DNA of 39,011 nt from an uncultured Lachnospiraceae bacterium (GCA_910579935.1 CAJTVQ010000037.1:1-39011); one strand, 5' to 3'. Positions 7,405-15,717 are shown, counted from the first letter of the stretch. Program-made: numbers and translations. Notes: a model not told the origin generated them from the sequence alone.

Positions 7405-9072
7405 TTACTGCGCTTGCTTCCCGATCTGGCTGTAATACGCAAAATTATTCTTTCCGCTCTTCTTTACCTGATACATCGCGTCATCCGCACATACGATCAA
7501 CTGTTCAATATCATCCGCATCCGAAGGATAAGTGGCAACCCCGATGCTTCCGCATACCTTCCTGTCTTCTCCCGCCAGCCGGAACGGCTTCGTAAAAAGC
7601 TGCCGGCTCTGATAAGCCGTCTTTTCTATCATATTGCTTTGATTGCTTTTCAGAAGCATGATGAATTCATCTCCCGCAAAGCGGTAGGACATCAGGATAT
7701 TGGAATGCATGGCTTTCAGTCTGTCTGCCAGCTGTTTCAAAGCCTCATCCCCTGCCGTATGCCCGTATGTATCATTGATATGCTTGAAATCATCAATATC
7801 CAGCATTAAAATCGTACACGGCACCTTTCCGTTTACAGCCGTCTCCAAATCCTTCATAAATTTACTCCGGTTCGGAAGCCCTGTAAGAAAATCATGCAAA
7901 GATGCGGATTCCATGATTCCCCTGGCTTCTTCCAGCTCCGCCAGCAGCCTCCGGCGTCTCAGATTATCAAACGTAACCCACAGGGTAATGATCAGCATCG
8001 CCCCGACCAGAATACTGCCCGGAAGCAATACTTCCCTGTTCCGTTCCCAAAAGTCCGGCTGGTGATTCACAATCTGAGTCCCTTCCGGCAGAACAGACAT
8101 ATCCAGCCCGAACTTTTCCATCACCTGCTCGTCTACACAATACACATTCGGACTTTCCGCCACGGCTATATTACCGCAGTCCGCCCCCTGTATGAGCTGC
8201 ATGGCTATATCCGCCACAATCTCACCGGACTTATACATGGATACCATATTTCCGCCCAAAAGCCCCTCGCCGACACTCGCTTCCACCATACGCATAGCCG
8301 GAACTTTGGCATGATCCACAATCATTTTTATGGCTTCCCTGTCGCTGTACAGCTTCCCGCTGGCATCTTCCGTCATGATGATATAGATAAAAATACTGTC
8401 TTGTCCGACTTCCCCGATCTGCCGGCTCAGTTCCTCAGAGGACAGAGCCGAAGCATTGATCTCGCAAAACTCCATATCGGGATATTTCTCCGCGCAGGCA
8501 TAAAAAGATTCCCTGTTGGCATTTCCCGTAATGCTCTCATCCAGTATCGCCACCACTTTCCCTGCATTCGGAAAAAGCTGCCGCCCGAAATCAATATTTT
8601 TCTCTAAAGATAACTGTTCCACCACTCCCGTGATCAAGGGGTCTTTTGCCAGTTCTACCGCCAATTCCACATCGTTCACCCCTTCAAATATAAGCGGAAT
8701 CCCCTCGAACAATTCTTCCCTGTATTTAACGGCAAACAAAAGTGCGGCATCGTCCCCCAAAATCACTGCATCATAAGGTTCTACCTGGGACATGCGGTAG
8801 GCCAGTCCGTCACAAAACAACTGTTCGGCCTCTTCTCCCGTCACTCGTTTGGTATCCATAAATTCATAATCCAGCACTACTGCCGGATCCATTTTCGCTC
8901 TTATACCTTCTATCTGAATCCGTACGGCATCCCATGCATAGGAATAAGAACTGATGAACAGCACCCTGCCCTTCACTTCTGACTCCTCCGCCTGCGCCCA
9001 GACTGGTCTTACCGTCAAAAAAGCAAACAGCAGTCCTGCTAAAAATAAAATGTTTTTCTTACTCCCTCTCAT
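7405..9072 (-). CDS. Membrane diguanylate cyclase with extracytoplasmic ABC substrate-binding-like domain
   Basis: The preferred start is ATG 9072, giving 555 residues that begin MRGSKKNILFLAGLLFAF, a signal sequence or first membrane helix. A longer frame from 9168 adds 32 unconvincing residues. Residues ~30-350 resemble the ABC_sub_bind fold (VLFISSYSYAWDAV, DAVILGDDAALLF), here a fused ligand sensor. A membrane helix (ILVGAMLIITLWV) follows. The C-terminal GGDEF domain has LTGLPNR, LDIDDFKHIND, YGHTAGDEAL and the active-site variant AGDEF (466-470), a substitution found in active cyclases. No RxxD product-inhibition site is visible five residues before it. The protein should convert two GTP to cyclic-di-GMP in response to an external ligand. 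Confidence 0.87.
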   Translation of the reverse strand: MRGSKKNILFLAGLLFAFLTVRPVWAQAEESEVKGRVLFISSYSYAWDAVRIQIEGIRAKMDPAVVLDYEFMDTKRVTGEEAEQLFCDGLAYRMSQVEPYDAVILGDDAALLFAVKYREELFEGIPLIFEGVNDVELAVELAKDPLITGVVEQLSLEKNIDFGRQLFPNAGKVVAILDESITGNANRESFYACAEKYPDMEFCEINASALSSEELSRQIGEVGQDSIFIYIIMTEDASGKLYSDREAIKMIVDHAKVPAMRMVEASVGEGLLGGNMVSMYKSGEIVADIAMQLIQGADCGNIAVAESPNVYCVDEQVMEKFGLDMSVLPEGTQIVNHQPDFWERNREVLLPGSILVGAMLIITLWVTFDNLRRRRLLAELEEARGIMESASLHDFLTGLPNRSKFMKDLETAVNGKVPCTILMLDIDDFKHINDTYGHTAGDEALKQLADRLKAMHSNILMSYRFAGDEFIMLLKSNQSNMIEKTAYQSRQLFTKPFRLAGEDRKVCGSIGVATYPSDADDIEQLIVCADDAMYQVKKSGKNNFAYYSQIGKQAQ

Positions 9073-9080
9073 ATACCTAT

Positions 9081-9138
9081 CCCCGAAATACAGCTTCCTA
9101 TAATCATTGTCTGTTACTATTTTACCATACTTTCGGGG
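9081..9138. promoter_or_regulatory. Inverted repeat in the diguanylate cyclase promoter-leader
   Basis: CCCCGAAA (9081-9088) and TTTCGGGG (9131-9138) form 8-bp arms around a possible -10 box, TAAAAT on the minus strand (9124-9119). They could be an operator dyad or a leader stem. There is no direct evidence of which factor binds. Confidence 0.35.
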
Positions 9139-9200
9139 TAATACAACAATTATCTCCGAAAAAAGCATAAGAAACTTATCCGCAATTTTACTCTGTCTGA

Positions 9201-9374
9201 CTATTTCCGGACCGTCCCTCCTGCAGTCTTTCCTCTAACCACACCGCGCTCAATGCCCACACCCGCCTTTGCATCTCCGGCAATATCCCCGCACTTTACG
9301 GAGCATCCGGCCATGACATCCCCGTCTATATCGGAACAGACTACATCGCATCCGGCCCTGATATCTCCTTCTAC
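9201..9374 (-). pseudogene. Decayed 3' fragment of a repetitive 'GDIxAGCxVxC' protein
   Basis: The minus strand has 57 open codons with three repeats of the type GDIRAGCDVVC, GDVMAGCSVKC and GDIAGDAKAG, ending in KTAGGTVRK. Such 11-residue repeats are typical of beta-helix or bactofilin-like proteins of clostridia. A TAG codon at 9377-9375 stops the frame immediately upstream, and no start or N-terminal domain is found. This is the remnant of a larger gene. The repeat pattern is plain; the family name is from memory. Confidence 0.55.
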
Positions 9375-9380
9375 CTACGC

Positions 9381-9765
9381 CTTTATACATATAACACAAA
9401 TTCTCTCATAACTGTTGAGCGTTTTTTGATTCTTCTTCTATATCATACAGTAATAGACAGCCATTTTTCATAGCTGCCTACCCGCCAATGGAATATTTGG
9501 ATTCGGGCATTACCCATGCCTTCCTACGGTCTATAATTAGACTTTACCACTTAATTGGCGCATATCCATTATATGAGTATACCCTTATTAAGTCAATCTC
9601 AAAAATGCCAACCTTTTTTCTTATTTGGGAAGCAATTATTAGTTGCCCCCGGCTCAACCTGCTGTTGATGCTGTTTTTCTGCAGCATTCCCAACCTTGAC
9701 AAGAATTTCTCCCACAATTTTCCAAGTCAGTCAAAAACCCCGCCGCAAGCAACAGGGCATCAAAT
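9381..9765. other. Non-coding or decayed stretch, nothing assignable
   Basis: AT-rich DNA without a credible gene. A 93-codon plus-strand frame from 9488 has no SD or family resemblance. Two minus-strand frames are open for 40-60 codons around 9545-9730 and could be eroded coding sequence, but I cannot identify them. Confidence 0.4.
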
Positions 9766-9771
9766 TTGAAA

Positions 9772-9832
9772 TGCCGCGAGGGTCAAATACCAATGTGTCT
9801 TTTAGACACATTGGTATTTGACCCTCGCGGCA
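9772..9832. repeat. Perfect 61-bp palindrome (29-bp arms, 3-base loop)
   Basis: The left arm (9772-9800) starts TGCCGCGAGGGTCAAATACC and the right arm (9804-9832) is its exact reverse complement, with TTT between. A smaller hairpin, GAGATGC/GCATCTC, follows at 9839-9855. It lies downstream of gdhA, beyond that gene's likely terminator. Perfect arms of this length suggest an intergenic palindromic repeat unit or a recently inserted element rather than a simple terminator. Confidence 0.85.
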
Positions 9833-9903
9833 GTCGCCGGAGATGCTCTGCATCTCTTAAGCAGTCACTTGGCTCATTGCTCACGGGAATAAATGCAAAC
9901 AGA

Positions 9904-9935
9904 AAGGCCCCGGAACCCCTCGCTCCCAGGACCTT
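9904..9935 (-). terminator. Terminator of gdhA
   Basis: On the minus strand AAGGTCCTGG pairs with CCGGGGCCTT (10-bp stem with two G-T pairs), and TTTCTGTTT follows. It begins about 30 bases after the gdhA stop. Confidence 0.65.
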
Positions 9936-9964
9936 CTATAGGACTCTCTGTTTTTGTATCCGTG

Positions 9965-11299
9965 TTATACAATCCCCTGTGCCGTCATGGCATCCGCAAC
10001 TTTCAAAAAGCCTGCAATATTGGCGCCTGCCACATAGTTGCCTTCCATGCCGTACTTCTTAGCCGCATCATCCAGATTATGGAAAATATTCACCATGATA
10101 TTACGCAGCTTGCTGTCCACTTCTTCGAAGGTCCAGCTTAACCGTTCGGAATTCTGGCTCATTTCCAAAGCGGAAGTTGCCACACCGCCTGCATTGGCTG
10201 CCTTACCGGGTGCAAACAGCACGCCGTTCGCCTGCAGGTATTCCGTTGCCTCAATCGTGGTCGGCATATTCGCGCCTTCCGCAACCGCTATACATCCGTT
10301 GGCAACTAATGCTTTCGCATCGTCGATCAACAGTTCGTTCTGGGTTGCACAGGGAAGGGCAACATCGCATTTCACGCTCCATACGCCTTTTCCTTCATGA
10401 TATTCCGCACTGCTTCTGGCTGCCGCATACTCCGTCAGCCTTGCACGTTTTACTTCCTTTACTTCTTTCAGCAGCGCAACATCGATGCCTTCCGGGTCAT
10501 AAACCCAGCCTGTGGAATCCGATACGGTAACTACTTTTGCGCCTAACTGCTGTGCCTTCTGGCAGGCATAAATAGCCACATTTCCAGAACCGGAAATCAC
10601 TACCGTCTTGCCCTTTATATCATGTCCGTTGCACTTCAGCATTTCTTCTGTCAGATACAACAGACCATAACCGGTAGCCTCCGTCCTCGCCAGGGAACCG
10701 CCGTAAGACAGACCCTTACCGGTAAGAACGCCTTCATACACGCCTTTAATCCTCTTATACTGTCCATACATAAAGCCGATTTCCCTTGCGCCCGTACCGA
10801 TATCTCCGGCAGGAACATCCGTATCCGCTCCTATGTATTTGCTCAGCTCTGTCATAAAGCTCTGGCAGAATGCCATTACTTCCCTGTCAGATTTTCCCTT
10901 CGGGTCAAAATCGGAACCGCCCTTACCTCCGCCAATCGGAAGCCCTGTCAGGGAATTCTTGAAAATCTGCTCAAAACCAAGGAATTTAATAATACCCAGG
11001 TTTACGCTGGGATGCAGTCTTAAACCTCCCTTATAGGGACCAATCGCGCTGTTGAACTGTACGCGGAATGCATTATTCACCTGTACCTGTCCCTTGTCAT
11101 CTACCCAGGGAACCCTGAACAACAGCTGCCTCTCCGGTGTTACCAGTCTCTCAAGAAGCGCATCCCTTCTGTATGCTTCCTCATTCGCTTCGATCACTAC
11201 GCGGAGGGATTCCAATACCTCCTTTACCGCCTGATGGAATTCCGGCTGTGCGGGATTCTTCTCCACTACCAAATCAAATACCTCATCAACATATGACAT
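9965..11299 (-). CDS. gdhA: NADP-type glutamate dehydrogenase
   Basis: A full-length 444-residue hexameric-type glutamate dehydrogenase, which interconverts 2-oxoglutarate plus ammonium and glutamate with NAD(P)H and so links carbon and nitrogen metabolism in the cytoplasm. Visible motifs are YKGGLRLHPSVN, the glycine-rich catalytic region LPIGGGKGGSDFDPKG with the active lysine, PAGDIGTGAREIG, and the dinucleotide-binding GSGNVA. Length and motifs match the 440-450 residue bacterial NADP form. The gene appears monocistronic, with its own promoter and terminator. The ~145-base leader shows no riboswitch class that I recognise. Confidence 0.96.
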   Translation of the reverse strand: MSYVDEVFDLVVEKNPAQPEFHQAVKEVLESLRVVIEANEEAYRRDALLERLVTPERQLLFRVPWVDDKGQVQVNNAFRVQFNSAIGPYKGGLRLHPSVNLGIIKFLGFEQIFKNSLTGLPIGGGKGGSDFDPKGKSDREVMAFCQSFMTELSKYIGADTDVPAGDIGTGAREIGFMYGQYKRIKGVYEGVLTGKGLSYGGSLARTEATGYGLLYLTEEMLKCNGHDIKGKTVVISGSGNVAIYACQKAQQLGAKVVTVSDSTGWVYDPEGIDVALLKEVKEVKRARLTEYAAARSSAEYHEGKGVWSVKCDVALPCATQNELLIDDAKALVANGCIAVAEGANMPTTIEATEYLQANGVLFAPGKAANAGGVATSALEMSQNSERLSWTFEEVDSKLRNIMVNIFHNLDDAAKKYGMEGNYVAGANIAGFLKVADAMTAQGIV

Positions 11300-11449
11300 T
11301 GTTCCATGTCTCCTTTCCTTTTGGGTCTGTCTGCCATGGGAAGCCCTCTAACCGTTCCCATGATATAAAAACAGAACGCATTTTCCCTATAAAGCAGAAA
11401 TCCGCAGAGGACACCGCCCCCTGCATCCAAACTCGTTTGTCCACGTAAT

Positions 11450-11478
11450 ATTATATAATGTCAAAATAAATTGCACAA
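11450..11478 (-). promoter_or_regulatory. Likely gdhA promoter
   Basis: Minus-strand TTGTGC (11478-11473) and TATAAT (11455-11450) are 17 bases apart, in AT-rich DNA. Transcription would start near 11443, leaving a leader of about 145 bases before the gdhA ATG. Confidence 0.55.
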
Positions 11479-11575
11479 GACACTTTAGGAAATTAAACCG
11501 TAAAAGTTTTATCAAAATTTCCCCCTGTTTTTTATACACATTGTACAATAATACATGTATACAATATATTTTCCC

Positions 11576-12007
11576 TTACAGGTACTTTTTCAGACGCTCT
11601 ATGTTCTTCTCCTCAAAATCCATCAATTCCTTTGCAATTTCCAGCGAAAAACTTCCTGCCCGCTCATGATGGTTCAGCGCCTTACACATATCGGTGATCC
11701 CGCGGTTGCTTCCCTGAATCATCACTTCCGCAATATGGCTTGTACTCGTATTAAAAAGCGTATTGGAATGGATTCCTCCCACAAGCATCATCTGGCTGAT
11801 ATTGTTCGTCCGGTACGGCTCCGCCTTTCCCTCCAGAATCTTATCCAACGCCTTATTATGGATTTCCGAATACTTCAGAGACTGTCTGGACAGCTGTACC
11901 GCCAGGTCATCATCGTATACTTTGTCACTGATGGTATCTATGGCCTTCATTGCCATCTCTGTATTTTTCTGTACTTCCCTTAATATTTCCGCATCATCTC
12001 TCTTCAT
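11576..12007 (-). CDS. Conserved clostridial protein of unknown function
   Basis: 143 residues from ATG 12007, beginning MKRDDAEILREVQKNTEMAM. The predicted structure is mainly alpha-helical with no membrane segment. Conserved-looking blocks are ISDKVYDDDLAVQLSRQSLKY, FNTSTSHIAEVMIQGSNRGI and AKELMDFEEKNIERLKKYL. I recognise this as a small, well-conserved clostridial family with a helical-bundle look, but know no function. A longer reading from 12253 would cross the upstream terminator hairpin and a low-complexity basic stretch, so it is rejected. The SD is modest (AGGCGG). It stands alone between gdhA and an SH3-domain gene. Confidence 0.8.
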   Translation of the reverse strand: MKRDDAEILREVQKNTEMAMKAIDTISDKVYDDDLAVQLSRQSLKYSEIHNKALDKILEGKAEPYRTNNISQMMLVGGIHSNTLFNTSTSHIAEVMIQGSNRGITDMCKALNHHERAGSFSLEIAKELMDFEEKNIERLKKYL

Positions 12008-12180
12008 ATTGCATCCGCCTTTCTTTTCCACTTTTCCGCTTGTTCCGCTTTTTTCCGTTTCTTTTCCTCTTCCCCTCTGATTTTCCTTCCGCTTTCTTTC
12101 CATGCGCTTCTTTTTCCACATTCTTTCCTGCAGGACCGGCCCGGGCCTTATCGCTTTTCCGGGCCGTCTGCAATATACCG

Positions 12181-12230
12181 AAAAGGGTGCGGACACAAAT
12201 CCCAAACTGTGTCCACACCCTTTATTTTTA
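12181..12230. terminator. Strong terminator between the SH3-domain gene and the 143-residue gene
   Basis: GGGTGCGGACACA (12185-12197) pairs with TGTGTCCACACCC (12208-12220), a 13-bp stem with one mismatch. T runs flank both sides, so it can act in either direction. It ends the SH3-domain transcript. Confidence 0.85.
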
Positions 12231-12273
12231 CCTCTTCTTCCATGTCTATTCACGGAAGAATTATTTTTTCTGC

Positions 12274-13611
12274 TTACTCCACGTAATCGGACTTTACAAA
12301 TGCAGTCTGTCCGTTATACTTTACCCTGGTCCAGCCGTCCGCCTGCTTCATCACCAGCTCCAGCTTTTCGCCTTCATAAACAAGCCCCAGCTTCTCGCCG
12401 TTTTCGCTGGCTGATTTCCGGACATTCACACTGGTCTTTACAGTGACCGTGCCGCCGGTTTCTGCAGAAGCAGTCTGCGCCGCCGCTGTCTGCGTATTTT
12501 GCTGCGTCTGTGCCGTGGTATTCCCTGCAGCCGGCTCTTCGGAAGCCAGTTCCAGATATTCACTCTTAATGAATGCATCCCTGCCTTCAAAAGTAATCTT
12601 GCTCCATCCGTTTCCGCGTTCTTCCAACAGTGTAAACTCGTCACCAACCTGGGCTTTCCCCAACCGATCCGCCGTTTCACTGTCCGAACTTCTGATATTG
12701 ACTACATTGGTAGCCTTTACTTTCTTCACTGTAGCGGCGGCAAGTTCGGATTCCTGCGCTTCCGCACCTTCTCCCTCCGCTTCGTCTTCTCCGTTACCTT
12801 CAGCCCCTCCGCTGTTTTCGGCTTCACTCTCCTGTGCAGCGGCTTCTTCCTGCTGCTTTGCTGCATCCGCTTCAGCCTTTGCAAGAGCCTCTCCCACGGA
12901 AACGTCTATTCTTTCCGACAGGTCGTACAGATAAGCGCCCAGCTCACCGTCCGTTTCTACCATTTCATTATATTCCACATTCACCCGGTTATACAGATCC
13001 ACTACGTCTTCCTGAAGGGAAACATCCTTGATATACTGAACCACTACGGAATTGTCCTCTCCCCCGTTGATATAACATTCGCCGCTCTCATCCGTGCATA
13101 TATAAAATGCCTGAAGTCCCGGCACAAGTTCATCATACTCGGTAAATTTCATCTTGGAATAAATATAGGCAAGATAAGAACCTTCCACCGGCCCTTTCTT
13201 CGTATATACAGTCAGTTCGGGATAATCCTCCGTATATTTGCTCATTTCACGGATTCTCAGCTTTTCCCTCTCCTCCACATATTCATTCATGGAGACTACG
13301 GCATCCACATCTCCTTCTGCCATCGCCTGATAATAATTACTTATCAGTGCATTTACCGCCGGATAAGCATTTTCTTCCAATTCCATCAAAGGTACTTCCT
13401 GTTCCTCTTCCTGAATAGGTTCCGATGTACTGACCGGCATTTCCGCCAGCTGCGCCTCCACCTCTGCCGCTGCTCTCCGGTTCGCGTTAACGGCTACAAA
13501 AACGGTTATTGAAACACATATGATAAGAACGATCGGCATCACGATCTTGGCATGTTCCGATATCCATTCCTTTAAATCCTCAATTTTGTCCCTAATACTC
13601 CTGTTGTCCAT
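12274..13611 (-). CDS. Membrane-anchored protein with two bacterial SH3 domains
   Basis: About 445 residues, single-pass (helix near residues 24-41 after a short cytoplasmic head), with an extracytoplasmic body. Residues ~75-235 form a putative NTF2/DUF4829-like region beginning YPAVNALISNYYQAMAEGD. A Glu/Ala/Gly-rich linker follows (~250-295). Two SH3b domains (~296-353 and ~386-445) share the pattern VNIRSS/VNVRKS, GW.KI/GW.RV and AFIKSEYLE/AFVKSDYVE. Such domains bind peptidoglycan, so a wall-associated role is likely. ATG 13611 was chosen; ATG 13647 has no SD, while AAAGGA precedes 13611 at a rather long 12 bases. Monocistronic. Confidence 0.82.
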   Translation of the reverse strand: MDNRSIRDKIEDLKEWISEHAKIVMPIVLIICVSITVFVAVNANRRAAAEVEAQLAEMPVSTSEPIQEEEQEVPLMELEENAYPAVNALISNYYQAMAEGDVDAVVSMNEYVEEREKLRIREMSKYTEDYPELTVYTKKGPVEGSYLAYIYSKMKFTEYDELVPGLQAFYICTDESGECYINGGEDNSVVVQYIKDVSLQEDVVDLYNRVNVEYNEMVETDGELGAYLYDLSERIDVSVGEALAKAEADAAKQQEEAAAQESEAENSGGAEGNGEDEAEGEGAEAQESELAAATVKKVKATNVVNIRSSDSETADRLGKAQVGDEFTLLEERGNGWSKITFEGRDAFIKSEYLELASEEPAAGNTTAQTQQNTQTAAAQTASAETGGTVTVKTSVNVRKSASENGEKLGLVYEGEKLELVMKQADGWTRVKYNGQTAFVKSDYVE

Positions 13612-13695
13612 AGGTGATAAATATCCTTTCTTTCCAATCAAATCCATTTACACCGATACGGCTAACGTTTATTAGTTCCTGTTCCTTTCCAAAAC

Positions 13696-13711
13696 GGTAA
13701 TGCAAATTACC
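13696..13711 (-). terminator. Short hairpin after tRNA-Arg
   Basis: GGTAAT and ATTACC form a 6-bp stem with a 4-base loop, followed on the minus strand by GTTTTGG. It is a probable weak terminator of the tRNA transcript. Confidence 0.45.
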
Positions 13712-13849
13712 TTCAGAGTGATGTAATGCACTCGACAGGAATCGAACCTGCATTAAAGGCGTCGGAGGCCTCCGTTCTATCCATTAGACTACGAGTGCAT
13801 TTTGATAATAACATATTCAAATATTACAATTTTATTACATCACTCTGAA
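13712..13849. repeat. Perfect 16-bp inverted repeat enclosing the tRNA gene
   Basis: TTCAGAGTGATGTAAT (13712-13727) and its exact complement (13834-13849) flank tRNA-Arg. In the minus-strand transcript the trailer arm begins at the discriminator base, and the leader arm ends about 35 bases before the mature 5' end. Confidence 0.85.
13727..13798 (-). tRNA. tRNA-Arg (anticodon CCG)
   Basis: A 72-base cloverleaf without encoded CCA. Acceptor arms GCACTCG and CGAGTGC pair fully. The anticodon stem GAGGC/GCCTT encloses CTCCGAC, giving anticodon CCG, which reads the arginine codon CGG. The T arm is GCAGG-TTCGATT-CCTGT, and A is the discriminator base. The D stem has one mismatch. Confidence 0.93.
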
Positions 13850-13850
13850 C

Positions 13851-13879
13851 ATAATATCACATTCGCTTCTAATTGTCTA
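13851..13879 (-). promoter_or_regulatory. Promoter of tRNA-Arg
   Basis: Minus-strand TAGACA (13879-13874) and TATTAT (13856-13851) are exactly 17 bases apart. The start would fall near 13844, inside the upstream arm of the inverted repeat around the tRNA. Confidence 0.65.
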
Positions 13880-13898
13880 GTATACTTTTTGTAAACTT

Positions 13899-14870
13899 TT
13901 AAAAAATTTTTTCCAATTTTCTTTTTTTACGCGAAAAATAATAGACCGAATCCGTCAGGACATCCTCCGGTTCCACCTGTGTTGCATTGATCTCACACAC
14001 CATTTTCCACAGATCTTCCGCTTTCTGCATCCCGTTATCCGGAACCGCTATTGTCTCATGGATCGAACTCGGCAGAAGGAAAAAACTGCTTCCCAATGTT
14101 TCCGCAAGCTTTTCCAGTACGCCGTCATAAAGGATAACAGCCGCCCCGAACAGCTTCTTTTGGTTTCCCAGCACATACATGCCGGCGTTACGTCTGCTTT
14201 CCGGCATGAAATCCTGCGGCTGCCCTGCAGCCATCCGGCCCTCTTCTTCCCCGCTGCTTTTTCCGCTTTTCTCCCCGCGTTCCCGCTTCAGGTCCTGCAT
14301 AAAAATTTCCTGCATTATCTCCTCCACAGTCAGCATATGCAGCGGAAGAATGCGTCTGGTATTCCGTTTTGCATCCTCATACAGCGCTTCTTTTGTGATA
14401 CCCCATAATTTCATATGGCTGTCATAAATCAAGATGGTGGCGCTTCCCAATTCTTTCCCCGGTACATGGCAGTAAAATACGATTGCCATATCCAAAAAAG
14501 GAATATGGGGCACCTGCTGCAGCAGTTCCCGGTTGTTATCATAACTGATCAGTTTATAGACCACCTTCTCTTTCATGCTGCCATAGTCAAGGAAAAACCC
14601 CATGTCCAGGCTTTCCGACATCCGGCTCTCTTCATAAATACGAAGAATTTCCGTCATAATCTTATGAAACGTCTCCCCCTTTTCATATGCCTCATGCAGT
14701 CCGTTCAGATAAATATTAGGGGAAATATTCATCTCCTTTTCCGTGATCAGTATACTGTGCAGTACGATGCCGTTATTCTTTACGATTCTCTTCACACTGA
14801 CAGCCGCCTCGTCCCCTATATAAATGCCAAGGCTTTTTTTCACTTTTTTACAAAATTCCATAATCTCCAT
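13899..14870 (-). CDS. DUF5688-family protein
   Basis: 323 residues from ATG 14870, with GAGGA 7 bases upstream. An in-frame ATG at 14981 adds residues without family character. The N-terminus MEIMEFCKKVKKSLG, the region GIVLHSILITEKEMNISPNIYLN and the C-terminal FFLLPSSIHETIAVPD match the DUF5688 family, which I associate with Lachnospiraceae. No function is known. It is cytoplasmic, with no membrane helix. A low-complexity stretch near residues 215-240 separates two conserved halves. It stands alone between efp and the tRNA. Confidence 0.78.
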   Translation of the reverse strand: MEIMEFCKKVKKSLGIYIGDEAAVSVKRIVKNNGIVLHSILITEKEMNISPNIYLNGLHEAYEKGETFHKIMTEILRIYEESRMSESLDMGFFLDYGSMKEKVVYKLISYDNNRELLQQVPHIPFLDMAIVFYCHVPGKELGSATILIYDSHMKLWGITKEALYEDAKRNTRRILPLHMLTVEEIMQEIFMQDLKRERGEKSGKSSGEEEGRMAAGQPQDFMPESRRNAGMYVLGNQKKLFGAAVILYDGVLEKLAETLGSSFFLLPSSIHETIAVPDNGMQKAEDLWKMVCEINATQVEPEDVLTDSVYYFSRKKRKLEKIF

Positions 14871-15028
14871 TTTTCTTCCTCGCTTTCCGTATTTTCTTAT
14901 TCTTTGGTTCTCAACGGCGATTTGCCGTGGCGGTTTGCCATAATGACGTATCCTATACGATATCTGTATAGGAAAAGACATATTAGATCTGATGTTCGAA
15001 CATTTGTTTCATTTATCCTGCGTAAAAT

Positions 15029-15060
15029 ATAAAAGACAACAGAAATCACTTTCCGTTGTC
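15029..15060 (-). terminator. Terminator of efp
   Basis: GACAAC-GAAA pairs with TTTC-GTTGTC (15035-15060, one mismatch), and TTTTAT follows on the minus strand. It is placed 30 bases after the efp stop. Confidence 0.8.
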
Positions 15061-15090
15061 TTATAAGCTTATCCTATTTTGATAGAAAAA

Positions 15091-15648
15091 TTATACCCTT
15101 GAAAGATACTCTCCGGTTCTGGTGTCGATTTTGATCACATCACCCTGATTTACAAACAGCGGTACATAAACCGTTGCTCCTGTCTCTACCACGGCAGGCT
15201 TCGTTGCGCCGGTTGCGGTATCACCCTTAAATCCGGGTTCCGTCTCAGTGATCTCCAGTTCCACAAATAACGGCGGCTCAATCGCAAATACGCTGCCATT
15301 ATGGGAACATACCTTAACCATCTCATTTTCTTTTACAAATTTGAGTGTATCTCCTACAGTTTCTGAATTCAGGGCAATCTGCTCATAATTCTCAGTGTCC
15401 ATAAAATTAAATAAATCACCGTCTGAATACAGATACTGCATATCTTTTCTATCAATACGTGCCTGCGGGCATTTTTCCGTGGGTCTGAAAGTCTTCTCAA
15501 CCACACCGCCGCTCTTGATGTTTTTCAGTTTCGTCCTTACGAACGCTGCTCCTTTACCCGGTTTTACGTGCTGGAACTCAATAATCTGGTAAATATTATT
15601 ATCTAATTCAATAGTAATACCATTTCTGAAATCACCTGCAGAAATCAT
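15091..15648 (-). CDS. efp: Translation elongation factor P
   Basis: 185 residues, the standard EF-P length, from ATG 15648 with AGGAGG upstream. EF-P binds the ribosome between the P and E sites and relieves stalling at polyproline. Domain I carries the loop KPGKGAAFVRTKLKN, whose tip lysine is the modification position in many bacteria. The C-terminus GDVIKIDTRTGEYLSRV is the domain III signature. It is the last gene of the run that begins with nrdR or yqeG, 69 bases after aroQ. The wall-gene cluster to the right includes FtsQ and PBP proteins with proline-containing stretches. Confidence 0.96.
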   Translation of the reverse strand: MISAGDFRNGITIELDNNIYQIIEFQHVKPGKGAAFVRTKLKNIKSGGVVEKTFRPTEKCPQARIDRKDMQYLYSDGDLFNFMDTENYEQIALNSETVGDTLKFVKENEMVKVCSHNGSVFAIEPPLFVELEITETEPGFKGDTATGATKPAVVETGATVYVPLFVNQGDVIKIDTRTGEYLSRV

Positions 15649-15717
15649 AAAATATCCTCCTAAAATTTTCACGTTATAATTCTTTTCTAGTTTATACTAA
15701 AAAGGAGCATTTTTCAA

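Noticed and set aside
9488..9769. Possible 93-residue plus-strand protein in the gdhA-cyclase gap
   Set aside because: No ribosome site, odd composition, and no family resemblance.
11300..11450. gdhA leader considered as a riboswitch
   Set aside because: No recognisable conserved riboswitch core and no terminator/antiterminator pair seen.
11576..12253. 225-residue version of the unknown protein upstream of gdhA
   Set aside because: The extra N-terminus is basic low complexity and crosses a strong terminator; ATG 12007 gives the family-like start.
12499..13512. 337-codon plus-strand frame opposite the SH3-domain gene
   Set aside because: Antisense shadow; Phe/His/Arg-rich low-quality sequence and the opposite frame has clear SH3 domains.
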